DNA from: Allobrachymonas sp.
Lineage (GTDB): Bacteria; Pseudomonadota; Gammaproteobacteria; Burkholderiales; Burkholderiaceae_C
Direction: 5' to 3'
DNA: 8,140 bases
Assembly (NCBI GenBank): GCA_017996515.1
Contig: JAGOGU010000057.1
Coordinates: forward strand, 1 to 8,140
In this document: positions 1-6,242 of the stretch, one piece after another
Layout: each line of letters begins with the position of its first letter
Numbering within the stretch: position 1 is the first letter of the stretch
Notes under the pieces: model-generated
Seen by the model: only the letters and a program-made list of their open reading frames with translations
What the model was told of the DNA's origin: nothing
The model's database searches: none
Translations under genes and position numbers: made by a program

Positions 1-386
<386 letters not shown>

Positions 387-485
387 ATCGCCAACCCGGC
401 AGGCTGACCGGGTCGGTGCAGCAAGCGATGCGTAAGTGTCGCGTGTGTGCACCTTACCTGGCGGCAAGCCTGTGAGAGCAGAGAG

Positions 486-520
486 GGTCTGTGTTGCACA
501 TGTGCGGCACAGACCTTTTT
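486..520 (+). terminator. Rho-independent terminator after rpoC
   Basis: The 5' arm GGTCTGTGTTGCAC (486-499) pairs with the 3' arm GTGCGGCACAGACC (502-515) around a central AT. Every position of the 14-bp arms pairs: twelve Watson-Crick pairs and two adjacent U-G wobbles. In practice a 13-bp stem with a CAUG tetraloop would form. It is followed immediately by five T residues (516-520). This is a textbook intrinsic terminator about 100 nt after the rpoC stop. It ends only 19 nt before the rsmB start codon at 540, which leaves no room for an ordinary promoter between them. Confidence 0.9.
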
Positions 521-539
521 CATTGGAATCAAAAGAACG

Positions 540-2081
540 ATGAAGCAAAGCGAACCATCACGCAGGCCGCTCCCTGCACGCATTGCGCTATGGCAGCAGC
601 TGCAGCAAGCGGCGCGTTTGGTGCAGGCCGTGTTGCAGGGCAGCAGCGCCCCTGCGGTGCTGGAGGCCATGCCGCTTGAGCTGCGTGCCGGTGTGCAGGC
701 TGTGGGTTATCAAACCCTGCGGCGCTTGGGGATGGCGCGCTGGTTGCGCGAGCAACTGGTGCCCAAATCACCCCCCGCCTTGGTGGATGCGTTGCTGTGC
801 ACAGCCTTGGCCTTGGCATGGCGAGATGACAGTGTGGCACAAGGGCAAGATCGCATGGCAGAGGATGCCAGCCGAAACACGGGCGATGCAGAGCCACGGG
901 TTATTGCCCCAATCGCCACAGATGTAGCAGAGGCCATGCCAGAAGCCACTCCTTACAACGCATTCACTTTGGTGAATCAGGCCGTGGAGGCGGCCAGGCG
1001 GCACCCGCGCATGCGGCACCACAGTGGCCTGGTCAATGCCTGCTTGCGCAATTTTTTGCGTGCGCAGCAGCAGTGGCAAATGCGCTGCCGGCAGGCCAGC
1101 CCCGAACACGACCCGGCGCTGTTAAATCTGCCTGCGTGGTGGCTGCAACGCTTGCGAACAGACTATCCAGAAGAATATGTGCGCATCGTGCATGCGGGGC
1201 AACAACAACCTGCCATGCACCTGCGGGTGAATGCGCGGCGGATGACGCCTGCTCAATATCTGGAGGAGCATCTGCTGCCCGCCGGTTTGCAGGGGCGGGT
1301 ACATGGCCGCTACGGCATTTGGCTGGACCGGCCTTGCGCTGTGCAGCATGTGCCGGGCTTTGCGCAAGGGTGGGTGTCGGTGCAGGATGCCGCCGCGCAA
1401 CTGGCAGCGCCTTTGCTGCTGCAGGCTTTGCAAACACGATTGCCGCAACCGGCATGGCGCTTGTTGGACGCCTGTGCCGCTCCGGGTGGAAAAACCGCCC
1501 ATTTGCTGGAATTGGGCGACCATGACGTGACGGCACTGGAAATTGACGCAGCACGTTGCGCACGCATCACAGACACTTTGCAGCGCCTGCATCTGCAAGC
1601 CCATGTGATGACGGTCGATGCGGGGCACCCTGAAAGCTGGTGGAATGGGCGGCTATTTGACGGTATTTTGCTGGATGCGCCGTGTAGCGCCTCAGGCATT
1701 GTGCGGCGCCATCCTGACATTGCCTGGTTGCGGCGCGAGCAGGATATGGCCCAGTTGGCGCAAACCCAGCACGCATTATTAGATGCCTTGTGGCCGCTGT
1801 TGCGCCCCGGTGGTGTGTTGCTGTACTGCACCTGTTCGGTATTTCGGGCGGAAGGCGAGGAGCAGATACAGGCGTTTCTTTCGCGCCACAAGGATGCGAC
1901 TCGTTTGCCTGCGCCGGGGCACTTGTTGCCCGCTTCGGTATCGCTTGCTGCCGGGCTGGGGCAAAATGGCTCGTACTCCTCCCTGAAAAATCCTGCACAA
2001 TCGTCTGCACAAATGATTGCTGCTACGCAATTGCTGGATCACGATGGTTTCTATTACGCCTTGCTTGCCAAAATTGAGTGA
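540..2081 (+). CDS. rsmB: 16S rRNA (cytosine-967 C5)-methyltransferase RsmB (Fmu/Sun)
   Basis: This cytoplasmic SAM-dependent enzyme makes m5C967 in 16S rRNA. The 513-residue product has an N-terminal NusB-like helical domain (about 15-175, ending YNAFTLVNQAVE and GLVNACLRNFLR), a PUA-like/RNA-binding middle, and a C-terminal Rossmann methyltransferase. The SAM loop DACAAPGGKT is at 310-319. Motif IV DAPCSASGIVRRHPDIAWLR has its Cys at 382. Motif VI CTCSV holds the presumed nucleophile Cys432. The two-cysteine arrangement is that of the RNA m5C family, so the enzyme should be active. The frame stays open upstream to an ATG at 447, but that start would place the rpoC terminator inside the coding region. 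ATG 540 gives the normal N-terminus, although its ribosome site is weak (GGAA at 525-528). At 513 residues it is longer than the E. coli enzyme of about 430. Much of the excess is a hydrophilic insert at 95-137 inside the NusB-like domain. The next gene overlaps its 3' end. Confidence 0.96.
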   Translation: MKQSEPSRRPLPARIALWQQLQQAARLVQAVLQGSSAPAVLEAMPLELRAGVQAVGYQTLRRLGMARWLREQLVPKSPPALVDALLCTALALAWRDDSVAQGQDRMAEDASRNTGDAEPRVIAPIATDVAEAMPEATPYNAFTLVNQAVEAARRHPRMRHHSGLVNACLRNFLRAQQQWQMRCRQASPEHDPALLNLPAWWLQRLRTDYPEEYVRIVHAGQQQPAMHLRVNARRMTPAQYLEEHLLPAGLQGRVHGRYGIWLDRPCAVQHVPGFAQGWVSVQDAAAQLAAPLLLQALQTRLPQPAWRLLDACAAPGGKTAHLLELGDHDVTALEIDAARCARITDTLQRLHLQAHVMTVDAGHPESWWNGRLFDGILLDAPCSASGIVRRHPDIAWLRREQDMAQLAQTQHALLDALWPLLRPGGVLLYCTCSVFRAEGEEQIQAFLSRHKDATRLPAPGHLLPASVSLAAGLGQNGSYSSLKNPAQSSAQMIAATQLLDHDGFYYALLAKIE

Positions 2082-2832
2082 TGTGTGCCGTGCCTGGCCT
2101 GTCTGGGCAAGGCGGGCGGCATCGTGGTTGCTGTACAGCGCCGTGTGTGCGATCTTGTGGGGCGTGGCCGTGCAGCCGGTAGCCGCGCAAACGCCAGGCA
2201 AACAGTCGTCGCAGCTGCAGCAAGCGCAGGCTGCGCCAGCAGTGCCGCCCGTTACAGCCACACGGACATCAGCACCCGCCATTACCGATACGCGTTTTGA
2301 TCTGGGTGAGGACGGCGTACGCATGAGCGGCAATATCCATTTCACGTTATCCGCGCGCCTGCAAGAAACACTGGATCGCGGTGTGCCGGTGTATTTTCTG
2401 TTTGAAACCCAAACCACGCGCAGCCGCTGGTATTGGACGGGCAAAGTCATCCACACCAACAAACGCTATGTGCGTCTGCTGTATCAGCCGCTCACGCGGC
2501 GCTGGCGGGTCAATGTCAGCAGCGAACCGATCAATCGCGGCAGCGTGGGTGTGATGCTGAGCCAGAATTTCGACAGTCTGGAAGTCGCCCTGGGTGCAGT
2601 GCGGCGCATTTCAAGCTGGCAGGTACTACCGGCTGCGGAATGGGAGCCTGACGGCAGCTATATGGTGCGCGCCCGCCTGCGGCTGGATGTTTCGCAACTG
2701 GGGCAAACCTTTCAAGGCGGGCCGGCCTGGCAGTCCGGCTGGGGGCTGGACGTGGATCGCACTTTCCCGCTGACTGCCAAGGATCTGGGTAAAACCGTCA
2801 GCGGCTTGAGCGGCATGTGGATTCATCCATGA
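2044..2832 (+). CDS. DUF4390 family exported protein
   Basis: A 262-residue protein matching the DUF4390 family of betaproteobacteria; its biochemical function is unknown. The N-terminus has a signal-peptide pattern: basic segment (WPVWARR), hydrophobic core (AASWLLYSAVCAILWGVAV), then a Val-Ala-Ala / Gln site near residue 48, so the mature protein should lie in the periplasm or on the outer face of the inner membrane. A Gln/Ala/Thr-rich spacer follows. The conserved domain runs from about residue 85 (FDLGEDGVRMSGNI) to the end, with typical blocks VYFLFETQTTRSRWYW, VRLLYQPLTRRWRVNVSS and LDVDRTFPLTAKDL. ATG 2044 has GGA five bases upstream and overlaps rsmB by 38 nt. An in-frame GTG at 2083 would give a more usual 35-residue signal peptide and starts just after the rsmB stop; it is a serious alternative. 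The stop overlaps the start of the kinase gene (ATGA), implying translational coupling. Confidence 0.88.
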   Translation: MVSITPCLPKLSDVCRAWPVWARRAASWLLYSAVCAILWGVAVQPVAAQTPGKQSSQLQQAQAAPAVPPVTATRTSAPAITDTRFDLGEDGVRMSGNIHFTLSARLQETLDRGVPVYFLFETQTTRSRWYWTGKVIHTNKRYVRLLYQPLTRRWRVNVSSEPINRGSVGVMLSQNFDSLEVALGAVRRISSWQVLPAAEWEPDGSYMVRARLRLDVSQLGQTFQGGPAWQSGWGLDVDRTFPLTAKDLGKTVSGLSGMWIHP

Positions 2833-5363
2833 CGACAACAGACGGGTTCAAGCAGTTCTGGCACAGCCGCACCGCCCGCGGGACGGTGCTTGCGGGCATC
2901 GTGCTGATGGTGTCGATTGCCCTGGTCTTGATGTTTTTGCTGGCGCAAGCAACCAACAGCGCCGTGTATGAACGCAATTACCAGCACCTGCTGGTGGCCA
3001 ATGCCGTGGCCGTTGCCCTGTTGTGTCTGGTGTTGCTCTGGCTGGCGCTGCGGCTGTGGCGCGGCTTGCGGCGGGGCAAATTCGGCAGCCGCCTGCTGCT
3101 GAAGCTGGCGCTGGTGTTTGTGCTGGTGGCCAGCGTGCCCGGCTCGTTGCTGTATCTGGTGGCCTACCAGTTTGTGTCGCGTTCGATCGAGAGCTGGTTC
3201 GACGTCAAGGTCGAACGCGCCTTGAGTGCCGGTTTGAGTCTGGGGCAAAGCGTGCTCGATACCCTCAAGGCGGACGCTGCCAGCAAAAGCCAGGCTGCTG
3301 CCTATGCGCTGGCAACGCAACCCGCATTCGATATGGGGCTGGCGCTGGATCGGCTGCGCAGTCAGCAAAATGCCGATCGTCTGGTGCTGTGGAGCCAATC
3401 GGGCCAGCAGATTGCCGCGGCCTTCCAGTCCAGCTTTTCCGCATCGACGCAACCGCCCAGTGCCGAGGTGCTGGAGCAACTGAAAGAACAGGCTGTGGTG
3501 AGTTATGTCGAGGGGCTGGAGGAGGTAGGTGAGCAACAGGAAGCGGCCGCACAAGGTGAGCAACCGGAGCTTGCGGGGTCGGTCTCCATCGTGGCCTATA
3601 CCCTGGTGCGCCCGGTGCAGTTCGGCCTGCACACCGATGCCTGGGTGTTGCAGTTGGTGCAACAGGTGCCGCCCGATCTGCTGCAAAACGCCGTGCTGGT
3701 GCAGAACGCCAACCGCGAATACCAAGAGCGGGCGCTGGCGCGCGTGGGCATGCAGCGCATGTTCATTGGCACGCTGACGCTGACGTTGTTTCTGGCGGTG
3801 TTTGGTGCGGTGCTACTGGCGGCCTTGATCTCGGCGCAGTTGGCGCGACCGCTCTTGCTGCTGGCTGCGGGTGTTCGCCAGGTGGCAGAAGGCGATTTGC
3901 GACCCAAACACATCCACGATGCGCGCGACGAACTGGGCGGGCTGACGCGCTCGTTTGCGCAAATGACGCAGCAACTGGCCGATGCGCGCCAGGCTGCCAG
4001 CAGCAGTCTGGCTGATCTGGATGCTTCGCGCGCGGAGCTGCAAACCATTCTCGACAATCTGACTTCCGGCGTGCTGGTGCTGCACCCGGACGGCACGATT
4101 CTGTCGGCCAACCCCGGCGCAGGGCGCATCTTGCGGTTGCCGCAAGCGGATTTGCCCGGCCAGCAATTGGGGCAGATCGACGGCTTGCAGCAAATGGGCG
4201 AAACGGTGCAGCAGCAATTCGAGGCGCTTGTCGGCTCGGACGTTCGCCCGAGTGGGGGCGCTGAGCTGGTGCATGTGGTTACGGCACCGGCAGACGTTTC
4301 AACGCAAGCAGTCATTGATGCCGATGGTGTCGATGCTGCCGATGGCACTGATAGCGCATCCCATTCAGAAACAGAAGCCGAAGCCGAAGAAAACAACCAT
4401 GCAGCCAACGGCCACGCCAATTATTGGCAGCATTCCATGGAGCTGAATCCGCCGGCGCACGAGGGCTTGCAGCAAGAGGCCATCACGTTGGTGCTGCGCG
4501 GCGCGTTGTTGCCGGAAAGCGATGTGCCCGGCGCCCGCCTGCTGGTGTTTGAAGACATATCGGCTGAAGTATCGGCCCAGCGTGCGCAAGCCTGGAGCGA
4601 AGTGGCGCGCCGCCTGGCGCACGAAATCAAGAACCCGCTCACGCCCATTCAGCTTTCGGCCGAACGGCTGGAGATGAAGCTGATGGAGCACCTGCCGCCC
4701 AAAGAGCAAGACATGCTGGGGCGTTCGGTGCGCACCATCGTCGATCAGGTCGATGCCATGAAGCGTTTGGTCGACGAGTTTCGCGACTATGCCCGTCTGC
4801 CAGCCGCGCACTTGCTGCCGCTGGATGTCAATGCCTTGATCCGTGACGTGTTGCAACTGTATGGCGCTGAAAATGCCCAGGTACCCGTGCAGGCCGATCT
4901 GGATCCTGCCTGCCAGCCCATACTGGCCGATGCGCAGCAGTTGCGCCAGGTCATCCACAATCTGCTGCAAAACGCGCAAGATGCGCAGCAGCAGGCCAAC
5001 CGCCAAACGGATGAGCCGGTGCTGATCCAGACGCAATGGCGCCCTGCCGCGCAGCGGGTGCGGCTCACGGTGAGTGATGCGGGCGCGGGTTTTCCGGAGC
5101 ATATCCTGCAACGCGCGTTCGAGCCTTACGTCACCACCAAGGCCAAAGGCACGGGGCTGGGTTTGCCCATGGTGAAGAAAATAGCCGACGAGCATGGCGC
5201 GCGCATTACCATCAGCAACCGCATGCAAGACGGGGAGGTGGTTGGTGCGCAAGTCAGCCTGTTGATTCCCGCAGCGGCGCAGCCGGAAAATGCCGCAGGC
5301 GTTGCCAACGCAGCAAACACAGGAAATGCCGTGGATGCGGCAAATGGTCATTCGCAAGCATGA
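2829..5363 (+). CDS. ntrY: NtrY-family membrane sensor histidine kinase
   Basis: An 844-residue inner-membrane two-component kinase of the NtrY type. Predicted order: TM1 about 18-40, TM2 54-76, a basic cytoplasmic loop (RGLRRGKFGSR), TM3 89-113, a periplasmic region of about 195 residues, TM4 312-334, HAMP about 335-388 (QLARPLLLLAAG to FAQMTQQL), PAS from about 400 (ILDNLTSGVLVLHPDGTILS), HisKA and HATPase_c. The phosphorylated His is 598 in LAHEIKNPLTPIQLSAERL, the N-box Asn is 715 (HNLLQNAQDA), the G1 box DAGAGF starts at 750, FEPYVTTK follows, and the G2 box GTGLGL is 774-779. All catalytic motifs are intact. An acidic low-complexity segment (488-531) interrupts the PAS-to-HisKA region, and the C-terminal 30 residues are an Ala/Asn-rich tail. 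ATG 2829 overlaps the preceding stop by 4 nt; an upstream in-frame GTG at 2817 is less likely. Its partner is presumably the response regulator immediately downstream. NtrY relatives sense nitrogen or redox state in other bacteria; the signal here is unknown. Confidence 0.93.
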   Translation: MTTTDGFKQFWHSRTARGTVLAGIVLMVSIALVLMFLLAQATNSAVYERNYQHLLVANAVAVALLCLVLLWLALRLWRGLRRGKFGSRLLLKLALVFVLVASVPGSLLYLVAYQFVSRSIESWFDVKVERALSAGLSLGQSVLDTLKADAASKSQAAAYALATQPAFDMGLALDRLRSQQNADRLVLWSQSGQQIAAAFQSSFSASTQPPSAEVLEQLKEQAVVSYVEGLEEVGEQQEAAAQGEQPELAGSVSIVAYTLVRPVQFGLHTDAWVLQLVQQVPPDLLQNAVLVQNANREYQERALARVGMQRMFIGTLTLTLFLAVFGAVLLAALISAQLARPLLLLAAGVRQVAEGDLRPKHIHDARDELGGLTRSFAQMTQQLADARQAASSSLADLDASRAELQTILDNLTSGVLVLHPDGTILSANPGAGRILRLPQADLPGQQLGQIDGLQQMGETVQQQFEALVGSDVRPSGGAELVHVVTAPADVSTQAVIDADGVDAADGTDSASHSETEAEAEENNHAANGHANYWQHSMELNPPAHEGLQQEAITLVLRGALLPESDVPGARLLVFEDISAEVSAQRAQAWSEVARRLAHEIKNPLTPIQLSAERLEMKLMEHLPPKEQDMLGRSVRTIVDQVDAMKRLVDEFRDYARLPAAHLLPLDVNALIRDVLQLYGAENAQVPVQADLDPACQPILADAQQLRQVIHNLLQNAQDAQQQANRQTDEPVLIQTQWRPAAQRVRLTVSDAGAGFPEHILQRAFEPYVTTKAKGTGLGLPMVKKIADEHGARITISNRMQDGEVVGAQVSLLIPAAAQPENAAGVANAANTGNAVDAANGHSQA

Positions 5364-5389
5364 GCATGCGCGCCGATAGCCCCATTTGC

Positions 5390-5406
5390 TTGTATCATTG
5401 ATGCAA
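5390..5406. repeat. Imperfect palindrome between ntrY and the response regulator gene
   Basis: TTGTATC and GATGCAA flank ATT and are inverted repeats with one mismatch (a G-T wobble if transcribed). It lies in the 77-nt gap, 35 nt before the regulator ATG. It could be an operator for a dimeric regulator or a weak mRNA hairpin. No convincing promoter elements could be placed around it, so a function is not established. Confidence 0.3.
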
Positions 5407-5429
5407 CAGACATGTTCAGAAGGACAAAC

Positions 5430-5433
5430 AAGG
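5430..5433 (+). promoter_or_regulatory. Ribosome binding site of the response regulator gene
   Basis: AAGG sits seven bases before ATG 5441, the usual spacing. A second purine-rich block AAGGA (5420-5424) lies further upstream. This supports ATG 5441 as the start, in agreement with the receiver domain beginning at once with MANILVVDDE. Confidence 0.6.
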
Positions 5434-5440
5434 CAAAGCA

Positions 5441-6148
5441 ATGGCAAACATTCTGGTAGTTGATGACGAGCATGGCATTCGTGAACTGCTCTTCGAAATT
5501 CTGAATGACGAAGGGCATACGGTCGATTTGGCAGAAAACGCCGCGCAAGCGCGCGAGGCACGCGCGCAATCCACCTACGACTTGGTGCTGCTCGATATCT
5601 GGATGCCGGACACCGACGGCGTGAGTCTGCTGAAAGAATGGGCCACGAACGAATTGCTGACCATGCCCGTCATCATGATGAGCGGGCACGCCACGATCGA
5701 GACGGCGGTAGAAGCCACGCGCATCGGCGCCTTGTCTTTTCTCGAAAAACCCATCACCTTGCAAAAACTGCTGGCAGCGGTGGAGTTGGGTTTGGCGCGT
5801 GATTCCGGCAAACGCGTGCTGGCGGCTGCAACAGCACAAGCATCCGGCGATACAAATGGCAACGGCAATGCCGCAGCCGCAGTTGCGGCCACCGAGCCTG
5901 CGCCCGGTTTCGTGCCCATGGCGGGTGTCATCATTCTGCAGCAGCCGTCGCCCATCCAAAGTTTTGAGCTGGACAAGCCCCTGCGCGAAGCGCGTGATGA
6001 CTTCGAGCGGGCCTACTTCACTTTTCATCTGCAGCGCGAAAAGGGTTCCATGACCCGTGTTGCCGAAAAAACCGGACTGGAGCGCACACACCTCTACCGC
6101 AAGCTCAAGCAATTGGGCGTGGAAGTGACCCGCGAGCGTAAAAGCTGA
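5441..6148 (+). CDS. NtrX-like response regulator without AAA+ domain (receiver plus Fis-type HTH)
   Basis: A 235-residue cytoplasmic response regulator, presumably phosphorylated by the NtrY-type kinase encoded just upstream. Receiver domain, residues 1-120: acidic pair Asp8/Asp9 (ILVVDDEHG), phosphoacceptor Asp52 in LVLLDIWMPDTDG, Ser81 in IMMSGHA, and Lys103 in FLEKPI. All signature residues are present. A linker (about 122-180) contains an Ala/Asn/Gly-rich stretch. The C-terminus, about 188-230, is a Fis-type helix-turn-helix (FERAYFTFHLQREKGSMTRV, then AEKTGLERTHLYRKLKQLGV) very like the end of NtrX. Classical NtrX and NtrC are about 450-480 residues with a sigma-54-activating AAA+ ATPase between these parts. 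Here that ATPase is absent: there is no GAFTGA or Walker motif. The frame is continuous with no sign of decay, so this is a genuine short form. It probably binds DNA as a phosphorylation-controlled regulator and cannot drive sigma-54 promoters by itself. Confidence 0.92.
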   Translation: MANILVVDDEHGIRELLFEILNDEGHTVDLAENAAQAREARAQSTYDLVLLDIWMPDTDGVSLLKEWATNELLTMPVIMMSGHATIETAVEATRIGALSFLEKPITLQKLLAAVELGLARDSGKRVLAAATAQASGDTNGNGNAAAAVAATEPAPGFVPMAGVIILQQPSPIQSFELDKPLREARDDFERAYFTFHLQREKGSMTRVAEKTGLERTHLYRKLKQLGVEVTRERKS

Positions 6149-6151
6149 GCT

Positions 6152-6172
6152 GCATGCGGGCTGCCCGTGTGC
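6152..6172 (+). repeat. Hairpin just after the response regulator stop
   Basis: GCATGCGGG (6152-6160) and CCCGTGTGC (6164-6172) form a 9-bp stem around a CTG loop, with two central wobble pairs. It begins 3 nt after the regulator's stop codon. There is no T tract after it, so it is not a standard intrinsic terminator. It may stabilise the 3' end of the mRNA or contribute to weak or Rho-assisted termination. Confidence 0.45.
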
Positions 6173-6174
6173 CA

Positions 6175-6207
6175 TTCAAGTATGCGCAAGGGTTGCCCAT
6201 GCTTGAA
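6175..6207 (+). repeat. Long inverted repeat (hairpin) upstream of priA
   Basis: The 15-nt arm TTCAAGTATGCGCAA (6175-6189) pairs with TTGCCCATGCTTGAA (6193-6207) around GGG: 13 Watson-Crick pairs, one U-G wobble and one C-C mismatch. Outside it, GCCATT (6171-6176) and AATGGC (6210-6215) are perfect complements and could extend or compete with the base of the stem. No T tract follows on either strand. It ends 35 nt before the priA GTG. It could be a non-canonical terminator, an mRNA stability element, or a protein-binding palindrome. Confidence 0.6.
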
Positions 6208-6225
6208 CCAATGGCTCGCCGGGAC

Positions 6226-6233
6226 AGGGTGGA
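6226..6233 (+). promoter_or_regulatory. Probable ribosome binding site of priA
   Basis: AGGGTGGA lies nine bases before GTG 6243. It is the only purine-rich match near the 5' end of this frame, and an in-frame TGA at 6204-6206 rules out a start much further upstream. It therefore supports the GTG as the start codon. Confidence 0.5.
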
Positions 6234-6242
6234 CGTGCAACC

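Noticed and set aside
394..413. Stem ACCCGG / CCGGGT with 8-nt loop just after rpoC
   Set aside because: It has only six pairs, no T tract, and lies before a much stronger terminator. A minor hairpin is possible, but not supported as a feature.
494..523. Promoter overlapping the rpoC terminator (TTGCAC then TTTCAT, 18-nt spacer)
   Set aside because: The -35 matches consensus at only three of six positions and the -10 at four of six. It would be convenient for rsmB, but the match is no better than chance.
447..539. Upstream ATG extending rsmB by 31 codons
   Set aside because: It would put the rpoC terminator hairpin and T tract inside the coding region. The added residues are Cys-rich and unlike any RsmB N-terminus.
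2081..2300. ATG overlapping the rsmB stop (TGATG)
   Set aside because: It opens a different frame from the DUF4390 gene, giving a Gly/Ala/Arg-rich peptide without homology.
2817..2828. In-frame GTG four codons before the kinase ATG
   Set aside because: ATG 2829 makes the classic ATGA overlap with the preceding stop and needs no rare start codon. The difference is only four residues, so the choice is a preference and not proven.
4365..5561. 398-codon open frame on the minus strand
   Set aside because: It lies antisense to the kinase and regulator, whose catalytic motifs are unambiguous. Its translation has no recognisable domain and it spans two genes, which is typical of GC-rich shadow frames.
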